A stretch of DNA of 47,126 nucleotides from W0P28-013 sp051870755 (GTDB lineage Bacteria; Bacteroidota; Bacteroidia; Bacteroidales; Paludibacteraceae). Both the position numbers and the translations under genes were made by a program. This document shows, one piece after another, positions 15,451 to 24,215 of this stretch (positions are counted from its first letter, which is position 1; each line of letters opens with the position of its first letter). The stretch lies in contig JBJECE010000025.1 in assembly GCA_051870755.1 (NCBI GenBank), positions 1-47,126 on the forward strand. Direction: 5' to 3'. The notes beneath the pieces are model-generated. The model saw only the letters and a list, made by a program, of their open reading frames with translations, had not been told where the DNA came from and made no database searches.

Positions 15451-16701
15451 ATGCAAACAACTGAAATTCAAGCCGTAAAACAGCGTTTCGGCATCATAGG
15501 TATTTCGGCAGCACTCAACCACGCCATCGACATCGCCGTGCAAGTGGCGCCGACCGACCTTTCGGTGCTGATAACCGGCGAAAGCGGCGTCGGCAAAGAG
15601 AAATTTCCCCAGATAATTCACCAATACAGCCCACGCAAACACAACGCCTACATCGCCGTAAACTGCGGCGCCATACCCGAAGGCACCATCGACAGCGAAC
15701 TCTTCGGCCACGAAAAAGGCGCATTCACCAGCGCCACCAGCGACCGCAAAGGCTACTTCGAAGTGGCTGACGGCGGCACCATCTTTTTGGACGAGGTAGG
15801 CGAACTGCCGCTATCGACCCAAGTGCGCCTGCTGCGCGTATTGGAAGCTGGCGAATTTATGCGCGTCGGGTCGTCGAAAGTGCAAAAAACCAACGTGCGC
15901 GTAGTGGCCGCCACCAACCTAAATATGCAGGAAGCCATACGCGACGGCCGTTTCCGCGAAGATCTCTACTACCGACTGAACGCCGTGCCAATACACATTC
16001 CGCCACTGCGCGAGCGCAAAGAAGACATTCCGCTGCTGTTCCGCAAATTTGCCGCCGACTTTGCCGAAAAATACAACATGCCCGTCGTGAAACTGACCGA
16101 CGAAGCACAAAACATGCTCAAAAACTACTATTGGAAAGGCAACATCCGCCAACTGAAAAATATCACGGAGCAAATATCGGTGATCGAGCAGGAACGCACC
16201 ATCGCACCCGAAGCCATGCGCCGCTACCTGCCCGCCAACGAGCAGACAGCACTGCCCACCCTATTCGGACACACCAGCGAACACGAGAGCAAATCGTTCA
16301 ACAACGAACGCGAAATCCTCTACCAAGTGCTGTTCGACATGAAAAAAGACATGAACGACCTGAAAAAATTGGTCAACGACATCATGGACGGCGACACACA
16401 TGCACATGACTACCCGCCACACTTTGCCCCCGCGCCAACCTTTGCCGAAACGAACGAAGAGCCGCAGCCCGACGTTATCAACATCGTACCGACTACCGGC
16501 AAACAAAAACTGATGCACAACCGCCAAGTGGAAGACACCGAGGAGTACGTCGAAGAATCGCTCTCGCTCATCGATGCCGAGAAAGAGATGATAATCAAAG
16601 CATTGGAACGCCACAAAGGCAAACGCAAATATGCAGCGCAAGACCTGCACATATCCGAGCGCACGCTCTACCGCAAAATCAAAGAATACGGAATAGAATA
16701 A
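15451..16701 (+). CDS. Sigma-54-type transcriptional activator without a receiver domain
   Basis: 416 residues. The AAA+ domain starts almost at once (about residue 20) and has Walker A-like GESGVGKE, Walker B-like GGTIFLDEVGELPLSTQ, and REDLYYRLN with PPLRERKEDI. The C-terminal residues about 375-416 form a Fis-type helix-turn-helix (ERHKGKRKYAAQDLHISERT then LYRKIKEYGIE). There is no response-regulator or GAF domain, so the input signal is not evident. The sigma-54 contact loop reads GAFTSA instead of GAFTGA. It is followed after 12 bases by lptE, an arrangement I recall from other Bacteroidales. The target genes cannot be read from the sequence. Confidence 0.92.
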   Translation: MQTTEIQAVKQRFGIIGISAALNHAIDIAVQVAPTDLSVLITGESGVGKEKFPQIIHQYSPRKHNAYIAVNCGAIPEGTIDSELFGHEKGAFTSATSDRKGYFEVADGGTIFLDEVGELPLSTQVRLLRVLEAGEFMRVGSSKVQKTNVRVVAATNLNMQEAIRDGRFREDLYYRLNAVPIHIPPLRERKEDIPLLFRKFAADFAEKYNMPVVKLTDEAQNMLKNYYWKGNIRQLKNITEQISVIEQERTIAPEAMRRYLPANEQTALPTLFGHTSEHESKSFNNEREILYQVLFDMKKDMNDLKKLVNDIMDGDTHAHDYPPHFAPAPTFAETNEEPQPDVINIVPTTGKQKLMHNRQVEDTEEYVEESLSLIDAEKEMIIKALERHKGKRKYAAQDLHISERTLYRKIKEYGIE

Positions 16702-16713
16702 ACCGCCACACGC

Positions 16714-17220
16714 ATGAAACGCCTCGTCTTTTTCGTCATCGCCGCAGCCATCATGGCCGCATCGTGCGCCGTTTCGTACAAATTTAACGGTGCCTCCATC
16801 GACTACAGCAAAGTGCGCAGCATTGCCGTCATCGACTTCACCAACCAAGCCACGCTGGTCAATCCGTCGTTGGTAAACAACTTCAACGACGCGCTGAAAG
16901 ACGCCTACAACAAGCAGACACGCCTCGAGCAGGTGCGCCGCAATGGCGATTTACAGGTCGAAGGCGAAATAACCACCTATTCCATCACGCCGCTCTCCAT
17001 CGGCGCCGATGCCTACGCTAGCGAAAACCGCCTGACCATCGGCGTGCGCGTGCGATTCGCCAACAACACCAATCCCGACGAGGACTTCGAACGCACCTTC
17101 TCGGCCAACCGCACCTTTGCCAGCACATCGACCCTCGAAGAGGTGCAAGACCAACTCTGCGAAGAGATGATAGAAGAACTCGTCGATCAGATTTTCAACG
17201 CCACCGTAGCCAATTGGTAG
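16714..17220 (+). CDS. lptE: LptE-family lipopolysaccharide assembly lipoprotein
   Basis: 168 residues with a lipoprotein signal (MKRLVFFVIAAAIMAASC, lipobox AASC, Cys 18). The body has YKFNGASIDYSKVRSIAVID and NNFNDALKDAYNKQTRLEQV, typical of the Bacteroidetes LptE family. It pairs with LptD in the outer membrane to insert LPS. It is co-transcribed with the preceding activator gene (12-base gap). Another Lpt component, lptB, lies at 21882 in this window. Confidence 0.88.
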   Translation: MKRLVFFVIAAAIMAASCAVSYKFNGASIDYSKVRSIAVIDFTNQATLVNPSLVNNFNDALKDAYNKQTRLEQVRRNGDLQVEGEITTYSITPLSIGADAYASENRLTIGVRVRFANNTNPDEDFERTFSANRTFASTSTLEEVQDQLCEEMIEELVDQIFNATVANW

Positions 17221-17294
17221 CGTCGTAAACACACAAACAACACGCTGAAAAACAACAAATTAAACAAAACAACGCAAGATTTCGGCCGAAAAAA

Positions 17295-17325
17295 TTGGTT
17301 GTATCAAAAAAAAGCCGTAATTTTG
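17295..17325 (+). promoter_or_regulatory. Promoter of secG
   Basis: A -33 TTG (17295-17297), a 20-base spacer and a -7 TAATTTTG (17318-17325). Confidence 0.75.
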
Positions 17326-17358
17326 CAGTCCGAATTTTTAGATTAACCGAATAGCATT

Positions 17359-17688
17359 ATGTATTTGCTTTTAACAATCCTTGCAGTAGCAGCATCGGTC
17401 ATCTTGGTGCTGATAGTTTTGGTGCAAAACTCCAAAGGTGGTGGTTTGGCATCGTCGTTCTCGAGTTCGAACCAAATTATGGGCGTTCGCAAAACGACCG
17501 ATTTCCTCGAAAAAACCACTTGGACGCTCATCGCTTTCATCGTTGTATGTTGCGTCTTTGCAACCGGCGTACACGACGGCAACAGCGTCGCAGCAACTTC
17601 CGAGATAGCCGAACAAGCCGAAGCCGTGCAACAAGAGAGCGCACAAGCGCCGGCTGCTCCGTTCGACGAAGCCGCACCTGCAGAATAA
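17359..17688 (+). CDS. secG: Preprotein translocase subunit SecG
   Basis: 109 residues. The first transmembrane helix is at the N-terminus (YLLLTILAVAASVILVLIVL). The conserved loop VQNSKGGGLASSFSSSNQIM and TDFLEKTTW follow, then a second helix (LIAFIVVCCVFATG). The C-terminal tail is Ala/Glu-rich and longer than in E. coli. SecG aids protein passage through SecYEG in the inner membrane. The gene has its own promoter; tRNA-Tyr follows after 22 bases and may share the transcript. Confidence 0.95.
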   Translation: MYLLLTILAVAASVILVLIVLVQNSKGGGLASSFSSSNQIMGVRKTTDFLEKTTWTLIAFIVVCCVFATGVHDGNSVAATSEIAEQAEAVQQESAQAPAAPFDEAAPAE

Positions 17689-17710
17689 AGTCGATTTACG
17701 AAACGACTTT

Positions 17711-17793
17711 GGGCAGTTTCCAGAGTGGCCAAATGGGGCTGACTGTAACTCAGCTGTCTTTCGACTTCGGTGGTTCGAATCCATCACTGCCCA
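17711..17793 (+). tRNA. tRNA-Tyr (anticodon GTA)
   Basis: 83 bases. The acceptor arms GGGCAGT / ACTGCCC pair fully, with discriminator A at 17793. The anticodon stem is GCTGA / TCAGC with loop CTGTAAC, giving anticodon GTA at 17745-17747. The long variable arm fits a class II tRNA. The T arm is GGTGGTTCGAATCCATC. CCA is not encoded. The gene ends two bases before a terminator stem. Confidence 0.97.
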
Positions 17794-17794
17794 C

Positions 17795-17830
17795 AAACCA
17801 TGCGTTTTTTCGCGTGGTTTTATTTTTTTT
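17795..17830 (+). terminator. Rho-independent terminator after tRNA-Tyr
   Basis: The stem aaaccatgcg / cgcgtggttt (one G-T pair) has a T6 loop and is followed by tattttttt. Confidence 0.88.
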
Positions 17831-17866
17831 AACCACAGTTGCCCATACAACCTTATCCTTTTTTTG

Positions 17867-17874
17867 TAACTTTG
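17867..17874 (+). promoter_or_regulatory. -7 element of the DsbD-family gene
   Basis: TAACTTTG lies 20 bases before the start codon. A TTG at 17839-17841 is about 25 bases upstream, longer than usual. Confidence 0.6.
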
Positions 17875-17894
17875 CAATCTAATTCTGTTCGATT

Positions 17895-19829
17895 ATGAGT
17901 AACAAAACGTTTTTCTGCCTCATCGCAATGGTTTGCACCCTGACGCTGCAAGCCCAAATAGTCGATCCCGTGCAATGGACATTCGACGCACAGTCCCACG
18001 GCGACACCCTCGACATGCAATTCACGGCCAATATCGTCAATGGTTGGCACCTCTATGGCACCGACCTGCCGAGCGGTGGACCGCAACCCACCATATTTAC
18101 ATTTACCACCACCGAACAAGCCGACCTTGTAGGCGACATCGTGGCCGAGCGCACGCCGCACAGCCAATACGACCCCACATTCGACATGCAACTCAATTGG
18201 TTTTCGGGCACCATCACGTTCCATCAGAAGGCCGTGGTGCGCGCAGCCGACTACAGCATCGCCGGTCATGTGGCATTTATGGCATGCGACGACCGCACCT
18301 GCACGCCGCCCACCGAAGTTGAGTTTCGGTTCGGGCAGACAGCGGCACCGGCCATGCTTCCGTTACCGGTTGGTACGCCCGCACCAACCGCCGCATCCGA
18401 CCTGTACACGCCCGTCGTCGATGAGTTGCGCGCCTTTGGCAGCGACACTGCCACCGACACCGACGAATCGTTGTGGACAATCTTTTTGTTTGGTTTGGTT
18501 GGCGGACTATTAGCCTTGTTCACACCATGCGTGTGGCCTATCATTCCGATGACTGTCAGTTTCTTTCTGAAACGCACCGACAACAAACGTCAAGGTCGCC
18601 GCGACGCCCTACTCTACGGCATTTCGATTATCATCATCTATGTGGGGCTCGGCCTGCTGATAACGCTGCTGTTTGGCGCCAGCGCGCTCAATTCGCTCTC
18701 GACCAACGCCATTTTCAACCTGTTTTTGTTTGCATTGCTGGTGGTGTTTGCCTTGTCGTTCTTCGGCATGTTCGAGATTACGCTGCCCGCCTCATGGTCA
18801 ACCAAATTGGACGCTCGCGCCTCGCGCACATCGGGCATCGTCAGCATTTTGCTGATGGCTTTCACGTTGGCAGTCGTGTCGTTCTCGTGCACCGGCCCGA
18901 TCATCGGCACATTGTTGGTCGAAGTGTCCACCAAAAATTCGTTTTTGGCGCCCACCATCGGCATGTTCGGATTCGCGTTGGCTTTAGCCCTGCCGTTTAG
19001 TCTGTTTGCCATGTTTCCCTCGTGGCTCAAATCGATGCCGCGTTCGGGCGGTTGGCTCAATGCCGTCAAAGTGGTACTCGGCTTTTTGGAATTGGCGCTA
19101 TCGCTCAAATTTCTCTCAGTAGCCGATTTGGCATACGGCTGGCATCTGCTCGACCGCGAAGTATTCATCGTGCTGTGGATTGTGATTTTTGCCTTTTTGG
19201 GATTGTATCTGCTCGGCAAAATCACCCTGCCGCACGACGATAAATTGGAACGCGTATCGGTGCTGCGGCTCGTTTTGGCGTTGGTATCGTTTGCCTTTGC
19301 CATTTACATGGTGCCGGGCTTGTGGGGCGCGCCGCTCAAAGCCGTAAGTGCCTTTGCGCCACCACTTTCGACACAAGATTTCAACATCTACCAAAACCAC
19401 GTCGAAGCCGATTTCGACGACTACGAAGCCGCACTGAACTACGCCAAGCGGCACAACAAACCGTTGGTAGTCGATTTTTCGGGCTATGGCTGCGTGAACT
19501 GTCGCAAAATGGAAGCCGCCGTGTGGACCGATGCCGGCGTGGCCGACCTGCTGCACAACGAATTCGTGCTGGCATCGCTCTACGTCGATGACAAAACACC
19601 TCTGGATGAGCCATTTACGGTAGAAGAGAACGGGACAACGCGTCTTATCAAAACCATCGGCGACAAAAACAGTTATCTGCAACGCACGAAATTTGGTGCC
19701 AACGCGCAACCGTTCTATGTCGTCATCGACACCGACGGCCGACCGCTAAACGGTGCGTTTGCGTTCGACGAAAATCCGCAACATTTTGTCGATTTTCTGA
19801 CAACGGCACTCAAAAACAAAAACAATTGA
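17895..19829 (+). CDS. DsbD-family thiol:disulfide interchange protein
   Basis: 644 residues. Signal peptide MSNKTFFCLIAMVCTLTLQA. A periplasmic N-terminal DsbD-alpha-like domain (about 25-150) has WHLYGTDLPSGGPQPT and two Cys in CDDRTCTPP. The membrane domain (about 195-475) contains the redox cysteines of FTPCVWPIIPMTVSFF and FSCTGPIIG. The C-terminal thioredoxin domain (about 500-640) has VDFSGYGCVNCRKME, with CxxC at Cys 533 and Cys 536. It carries electrons from cytoplasmic thioredoxin across the inner membrane to periplasmic substrates. All three domains and all expected cysteine pairs are visible. The gene has its own promoter; the next gene has another in the 59-base gap. Confidence 0.93.
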   Translation: MSNKTFFCLIAMVCTLTLQAQIVDPVQWTFDAQSHGDTLDMQFTANIVNGWHLYGTDLPSGGPQPTIFTFTTTEQADLVGDIVAERTPHSQYDPTFDMQLNWFSGTITFHQKAVVRAADYSIAGHVAFMACDDRTCTPPTEVEFRFGQTAAPAMLPLPVGTPAPTAASDLYTPVVDELRAFGSDTATDTDESLWTIFLFGLVGGLLALFTPCVWPIIPMTVSFFLKRTDNKRQGRRDALLYGISIIIIYVGLGLLITLLFGASALNSLSTNAIFNLFLFALLVVFALSFFGMFEITLPASWSTKLDARASRTSGIVSILLMAFTLAVVSFSCTGPIIGTLLVEVSTKNSFLAPTIGMFGFALALALPFSLFAMFPSWLKSMPRSGGWLNAVKVVLGFLELALSLKFLSVADLAYGWHLLDREVFIVLWIVIFAFLGLYLLGKITLPHDDKLERVSVLRLVLALVSFAFAIYMVPGLWGAPLKAVSAFAPPLSTQDFNIYQNHVEADFDDYEAALNYAKRHNKPLVVDFSGYGCVNCRKMEAAVWTDAGVADLLHNEFVLASLYVDDKTPLDEPFTVEENGTTRLIKTIGDKNSYLQRTKFGANAQPFYVVIDTDGRPLNGAFAFDENPQHFVDFLTTALKNKNN

Positions 19830-19837
19830 TAATAAGT

Positions 19838-19868
19838 TTTGGTAATTTCGAGAAAAACGCTAATTTTG
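19838..19868 (+). promoter_or_regulatory. Promoter of the bifunctional nuclease gene
   Basis: A -33 TTTG (19838-19841), a 19-base spacer and a -7 TAATTTTG (19861-19868), 20 bases before the start codon. Confidence 0.8.
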
Positions 19869-19888
19869 CACATTCAAACTATCGGAAT

Positions 19889-20431
19889 ATGGGCAAAGTG
19901 CAAGTACAAGTTATCGGATTAAGCGAAGTCGAATCGACCGAGGAAGTCTATTGGCTGCTACTCAAAGAGGTGAATTACGACCGCCATGCTCCCATTTTGA
20001 TAGGCAAAGCCGAAGCGCAAGCCATCACCATCGAATTGCGCCACATCGACTTTCCCGTCAAACTGACACACCAACTATTTGCCGAATTTGCACAAGAATT
20101 CGAGATCACCTTGACCGAAGTTTATATATTCGACAACGATGAAACGCCCTTCACCGCCCGACTGACGTGGCGCAACGAGGAGCGCTACTACATGACCGAT
20201 GCGCGCGCGTCGGATGGCGTAGCGTTGGCGTTGTATTACGATCTCCCCATCTACATGGACGAGAGTATATTCGAAAAAGTCGAGGCTTTAGTAGCCCAAA
20301 GCCAGGCCGAGGAAACGCAGGCCGGCCTGACCGACGCAGAACTGCTCGTACAACTACAGCAAGCCATCGCTGCCGAAGACTACGAACAAGCCGCCATCAT
20401 ACGCGACGAATTGAATAAACGTAACAAATAA
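19889..20431 (+). CDS. Bifunctional nuclease family (DUF151) protein with a C-terminal UVR motif
   Basis: 180 residues from the ATG at 19889 (MGKVQVQVIGLSEVESTEEV). A longer frame to 19826 runs through the promoter and is rejected. Residues 1-130 match the DUF151 / BFN fold (LPIVIG-like segment PILIGKAEAQAITIELRHID, and DARASDGVALALYYDLPIYM). The last 35 residues form a UvrB/UvrC-type motif (LLVQLQQAIAAEDYEQAAII then RDELNKRNK), which mediates protein contacts. The DNase/RNase activity is known from plant homologues; the bacterial role is not settled. The nucleoside permease follows after 30 bases, so the two may form an operon. Confidence 0.88.
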   Translation: MGKVQVQVIGLSEVESTEEVYWLLLKEVNYDRHAPILIGKAEAQAITIELRHIDFPVKLTHQLFAEFAQEFEITLTEVYIFDNDETPFTARLTWRNEERYYMTDARASDGVALALYYDLPIYMDESIFEKVEALVAQSQAEETQAGLTDAELLVQLQQAIAAEDYEQAAIIRDELNKRNK

Positions 20432-20461
20432 TTTTTTTCTTAACCTAAACAATCTAAAACT

Positions 20462-21817
20462 ATGAACATGAAACTTCGTTTAATCATCATGAACTTCCTC
20501 GAATATGCCGTTTGGGGAGCGTACCTCACCTGCATGGGGCGTTATTTGGCCGGCCATGGAATGGGCGGAAACATCGGCATATTCTACTCCATTCAAGGCA
20601 TCGTCAGCCTGTTTATGCCTGCGCTGATGGGCATTGTGGCCGACCGTTGGATTCCGGCACAAAAATGTCTGTCGCTCTGCCATGCGTTGGCCGGCGCATT
20701 CATGTTGGCAGCCGGTGCATACGGTCTGATGGCCGGCGCCGATGTACAATTTGGTTTGTTATTCACATTCTACACGTTGTCGGTGGCTTTCTTTATGCCG
20801 ACTATCGCACTGAGTAACTCGGTGGCTTTCAACGCATTGGTAAAAGGCGGACTCGACACCGTGAAAGATTTTCCGCCTATCCGCGTATTTGGCACCGTCG
20901 GTTTCATCGCCATGATGTGGTGCGTCGATTTGTGCGGCCTGCAAACCACGGCTTGGCAATTCGTTGTCAGCGGCGGTTTGAGCATTCTGTTGGCACTCTA
21001 CTCGCTCACCTTGCCGGCTTGCGACATCAAGAAGTCGGAAGGCAAAGTGTCGTTGGTCGATGCGCTTGGTCTGAAAGCCTTCGCACTGTTCAAACAGAAA
21101 AAGATGGCACTGTTCTTCATCTTCTCGATGTGTCTGGGTGTGTCGCTGCAAATCACCAATGGCTTTGCCAATCCGTTCCTCGGCAGTTTCGAGCATTTCA
21201 GAGAATGGGCTGATTCGTTCGGTGTGCAACACTCCAACATGCTCATCTCCATCTCGCAAATCTGCGAAGCGCTGTGCATTCTGTTCATTCCTTTCTTCCT
21301 GAAACGATTCGGCATCAAAAATGTGATGCTGATGGCCATGTTTGCCTGGGTACTGCGTTTCGGTCTGTTCGGCGCCGGCAATCCGGGTACAGGCGTTTGG
21401 ATGTTTGTACTCAGTTGCGTGGTGTATGGCTTTGCATTCGACTTTTTCAACATCTCGGGCGCGCTCTATGTTGACCAAGAAACCAGCCCCGAAATGCGTT
21501 CGAGCGCACAAGGTCTGTTTATGATGATGACCAACGGCGTAGGTGCCACCATCGGCACATTGAGCGCACAAGCCGTTGTAAACAAGTGCGTGCCAAGCAT
21601 CGATTGGAGTCAGTGGATAAGCGAAGAACTCAACACACTGAAAGACAAAGTGATATTGTGGGAAAACATGACCGAAGTGCAACTATCGGAAGTGGCCGCC
21701 AAAGCCAACGAAGTGTGGGCCGGTTGGCAAAAGGCATGGTACATTTTTGCCGCCTACGCACTTGTGGTTGCCATCTTGTTCTGGATTTTCTTCCCGAAAA
21801 CGCCCGTACAAAAATAA
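20462..21817 (+). CDS. Nucleoside permease, MFS family (NupG/XapB type)
   Basis: 451 residues with about 12 transmembrane helices. The N-terminus (MKLRLIIMNFLEYAVWGAYL, GRYLAGHGMGGNIGIFYSIQ) and GIVADRWIPAQKCL match the nucleoside:H+ symporter family. A soluble insertion near the C-terminus (about 385-425) lies before the last helix, as I recall in Bacteroidetes members. It should import nucleosides across the inner membrane. No separate promoter is seen in the 30-base gap from the nuclease gene. A terminator follows. Confidence 0.87.
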   Translation: MNMKLRLIIMNFLEYAVWGAYLTCMGRYLAGHGMGGNIGIFYSIQGIVSLFMPALMGIVADRWIPAQKCLSLCHALAGAFMLAAGAYGLMAGADVQFGLLFTFYTLSVAFFMPTIALSNSVAFNALVKGGLDTVKDFPPIRVFGTVGFIAMMWCVDLCGLQTTAWQFVVSGGLSILLALYSLTLPACDIKKSEGKVSLVDALGLKAFALFKQKKMALFFIFSMCLGVSLQITNGFANPFLGSFEHFREWADSFGVQHSNMLISISQICEALCILFIPFFLKRFGIKNVMLMAMFAWVLRFGLFGAGNPGTGVWMFVLSCVVYGFAFDFFNISGALYVDQETSPEMRSSAQGLFMMMTNGVGATIGTLSAQAVVNKCVPSIDWSQWISEELNTLKDKVILWENMTEVQLSEVAAKANEVWAGWQKAWYIFAAYALVVAILFWIFFPKTPVQK

Positions 21818-21830
21818 CAACATCACACCG

Positions 21831-21867
21831 ACAGGGGCGTACACACGCTACGTCCCTGTTCGTTTTT
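21831..21867 (+). terminator. Rho-independent terminator
   Basis: The stem acaggggcgta / tacgtccctgt (one G-T pair) is followed by tcgttttt. It closes the nuclease-permease unit and ends 15 bases before lptB. Confidence 0.8.
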
Positions 21868-21881
21868 AGAAAATACGATTT

Positions 21882-22640
21882 ATGGAAAATCTTGGCATGG
21901 TGCTCCGCACCGAACATTTGGTGAAAACCTACGGCAAACGCACGGTGGTAAACGACGTGTCGATACACGTCAAACAGGGCGAAATAGTCGGTTTGCTCGG
22001 GCCGAACGGCGCCGGCAAAACCACCACATTCTACATGACCACCGGACTGACCACACCAAATCAAGGCAAGATTTTTCTGAACGACAAAGAGATAACCAAC
22101 TATCCTGTGTACAAACGCGCGCGCGCCGGCATCGGCTACTTGGCCCAAGAAGCCTCCGTATTCCGCAAAATGACGGTGGAAAACAACATTCTGTCGGTGC
22201 TCGAACTAACCGACAAAACACGCGACGAACAACACGAAAAACTCGAAAGTCTGATCAAAGAGTTCCGTCTCGAAAAAGTGCGCAAAAACATTGGCGACCG
22301 GCTGTCGGGCGGCGAGCGACGGCGCACCGAAATAGCCCGCTGTTTGGCCATCGAGCCAAGTTTCATCATGCTGGACGAGCCATTTGCCGGCGTCGATCCC
22401 ATAGCCGTGCAGGACATTCAGGACATCGTGTGGCACCTGAAAGACCGCAACATCGGCATTCTGATAACCGACCACAACGTGGACGAAACGCTCTCCATCA
22501 CCGACCGCGCCTACTTGCTGTTCGAAGGCACCATCTTGTTCCAAGGCACGCCCGAAGAACTCGCTGCCAACCCCATCGTACGCGAAAAATACCTCGGCCG
22601 CGACTTTGAACTGAAAAAGAAAACACGCGCCGAAATCTGA
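21882..22640 (+). CDS. lptB: LPS export ABC transporter ATP-binding protein
   Basis: 252 residues. Walker A GPNGAGKTT (about 44-52), Q-loop region GYLAQEASVFRKMTVENN, signature LSGGERRR, Walker B with FIMLDEPFAGVDP, and switch His in ITDHNVDETLSI. The DEPFAGVDPIAVQDIQ stretch is diagnostic for LptB. It powers LptFGC extraction of LPS from the inner membrane. Start at ATG 21882 gives MENLGMVLRTEHLVKTYGKR; a second ATG 15 bases in is also possible. It stands between a terminator and the promoter of the next gene, apart from other lpt genes. Confidence 0.95.
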   Translation: MENLGMVLRTEHLVKTYGKRTVVNDVSIHVKQGEIVGLLGPNGAGKTTTFYMTTGLTTPNQGKIFLNDKEITNYPVYKRARAGIGYLAQEASVFRKMTVENNILSVLELTDKTRDEQHEKLESLIKEFRLEKVRKNIGDRLSGGERRRTEIARCLAIEPSFIMLDEPFAGVDPIAVQDIQDIVWHLKDRNIGILITDHNVDETLSITDRAYLLFEGTILFQGTPEELAANPIVREKYLGRDFELKKKTRAEI

Positions 22641-22675
22641 AACGACAAAAAAAGCACGCCTTTTGGCAAAATCAG

Positions 22676-22706
22676 TTGGCTTTGTCGAAAAAATATTGTA
22701 TTTTTG
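22676..22706 (+). promoter_or_regulatory. Promoter of the pRiA4b-like / miaA unit
   Basis: A -33 TTG (22676-22678), a 20-base spacer and a -7 TATTTTTG (22699-22706), 22 bases before the start codon. Confidence 0.78.
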
Positions 22707-22728
22707 TCCCACATTCAACAACATAATT

Positions 22729-23274
22729 ATGGTTTATAGATTTTTACTTTTATCCGACGAAGTCGATAACTTCAGTCGCGAAATCGAAATCGCATCCGAT
22801 GCCACCTTTTTGCAGTTTCACAACGCCATTTTGGACTCCGTCGGGTACGACAAGAATCAGATAACATCGTTCTTCATCTGCAGCGACAATTGGGAGAAGC
22901 AGCAGGAAATCACGCTGATAGATATGGGCGCCGACTCGGCCACCGACACCTATCTGATGGAAGAAACGCCGCTCGACGAATTTATCGAAGACGTAGGGCA
23001 ACGCCTGCTGTATGTGTACGACAACATGACGGAACGCGCCTTTTTCATTGAGTTGAAAGCCATTGTTCCGAACCGCACGTTGGACAAACCCGTCTGCGTG
23101 TCGCGCAAGGGGAAAGCCCCCGTGCAACTGATGGACATCGACAAATTTGCCGAAAAACAGCACTCCGATTTCGACGCCGACTTCTATGGGTCCGACGAAT
23201 TCGACCCCGACGAATTGGACGAAGACGGCTTTGGCGATATGTCATTCGACGAAAACGGGAACGAACTATACTGA
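22729..23274 (+). CDS. pRiA4b ORF-3-like (IS1096 passenger TnpR-like) protein
   Basis: 181 residues from the ATG at 22729 (MVYRFLLLSDEVDNFSREIE). A longer frame to 22663 crosses the promoter. The N-terminal 120 residues (ATFLQFHNAILDSVGYDKNQ, SFFICSDNWEKQQEI, RLLYVYDNMTERAFFIEL) match the plasmid pRiA4b ORF-3-like fold. Despite the family name, no transposon is nearby, and this form sits beside miaA in other Bacteroidetes as I recall. The C-terminal 40 residues are strongly acidic (FDPDELDEDGFGDMSFDENG). The function is unknown. miaA follows after 3 bases, so the two are probably co-translated. Confidence 0.82.
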   Translation: MVYRFLLLSDEVDNFSREIEIASDATFLQFHNAILDSVGYDKNQITSFFICSDNWEKQQEITLIDMGADSATDTYLMEETPLDEFIEDVGQRLLYVYDNMTERAFFIELKAIVPNRTLDKPVCVSRKGKAPVQLMDIDKFAEKQHSDFDADFYGSDEFDPDELDEDGFGDMSFDENGNELY

Positions 23275-23277
23275 TAG

Positions 23278-24192
23278 GTGCGCGTGGCAAACAAACGCGG
23301 CACATTGTTTGTCGTAGTCGGCCCGACGGGTGTCGGCAAAACGGACATCAGCCTGGAAATGGCACATTTTTTGGGTTGCGGCATTGTGTCGTGCGACTCG
23401 CGCCAAATGTTTCGCGAACTGCCCATTGGCACGGCGGCGCCCACAGCCACGCAAATGGCTGACGTACAGCACTATTTCGTAGGCAGTCGCTCCATCTTCG
23501 AGCCATACAGCGCGGGGCAATTCGAGTTGGATGCTGTGCCGACAATCGAGGCCGAAATTGCACATACGGGACACGCCATGTTGGTTGGCGGTTCGATGCT
23601 GTATGCCGACGCCGTGTGTCGCGGCATCGACGATTTGCCCACCATCGACGACGAAACCCGCCGCAGCGTAACGGACTTTTACGCCCAAAACGGCATCGAA
23701 GGTGTACGGCGCAAATTGCGGCTACTCGACCCACAGCATTACGCCGAAGTCGATTTGCGCAACGTGAAACGCATGCTGCACGCATTGGAAGTGATAGAAA
23801 TAACCGGTCGGCCGTTTTCGGAGCAACGCACGCACCAAGTCAAACAGCGGTCGTTCGACATTGTCAAAATAGGGCTTACACGGCTGCGCCCCGAATTGTA
23901 CGAGCGCATCAACAAGCGTGTGTGGCAAATGCTGGACGACGGTTTGGAAAACGAGGCACGTGCGCTCTATCCGCATCGGCAGTTGAATGCGCTGAATACG
24001 GTCGGCTACAAAGAGTTGTTCAACTACTTCGACGGCACTTGGACACGCGACCATGCCATCGAGATGATACAACAAAACACGCGCCGTTATGCGAAAAAAC
24101 AGCAATCGTGGTTCAATCGCGACAGCGCCATTCGGTGGTTTCACCCCGACGACACAAGCGAAATTATGAGTTATATAGCGCAACACAAATAG
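23278..24192 (+). CDS. miaA: tRNA dimethylallyltransferase
   Basis: 304 residues. P-loop GPTGVGKTD, CDSRQMFRELPIGTAAPT, VGGSMLYADAV, and the tRNA-contact segment YAKKQQSWFNRD are all family marks. It adds a dimethylallyl group to A37 of tRNAs reading UNN codons; tRNA-Tyr in this window is a typical substrate. No ATG lies near the family start: the frame begins with GTG at 23278, and a second GTG at 23284 is equally possible. The gap to the upstream gene is 3 bases, and the LysE-family gene follows within about 25 bases. Confidence 0.95.
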   Translation: MRVANKRGTLFVVVGPTGVGKTDISLEMAHFLGCGIVSCDSRQMFRELPIGTAAPTATQMADVQHYFVGSRSIFEPYSAGQFELDAVPTIEAEIAHTGHAMLVGGSMLYADAVCRGIDDLPTIDDETRRSVTDFYAQNGIEGVRRKLRLLDPQHYAEVDLRNVKRMLHALEVIEITGRPFSEQRTHQVKQRSFDIVKIGLTRLRPELYERINKRVWQMLDDGLENEARALYPHRQLNALNTVGYKELFNYFDGTWTRDHAIEMIQQNTRRYAKKQQSWFNRDSAIRWFHPDDTSEIMSYIAQHK

Positions 24193-24215
24193 TAAACAAC
24201 GACACTTTGCACCAT

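Noticed and set aside
22729..23274. Mobile element suggested by the IS1096 TnpR-like family name
   Set aside because: No transposase, inverted repeats or target duplication nearby; the gene sits in a housekeeping unit with miaA.
23616..24215. N-terminal extension of the LysE-family frame through miaA
   Set aside because: The extension is the Arg/His-rich shadow of miaA; the membrane protein starts near 24207-24216.
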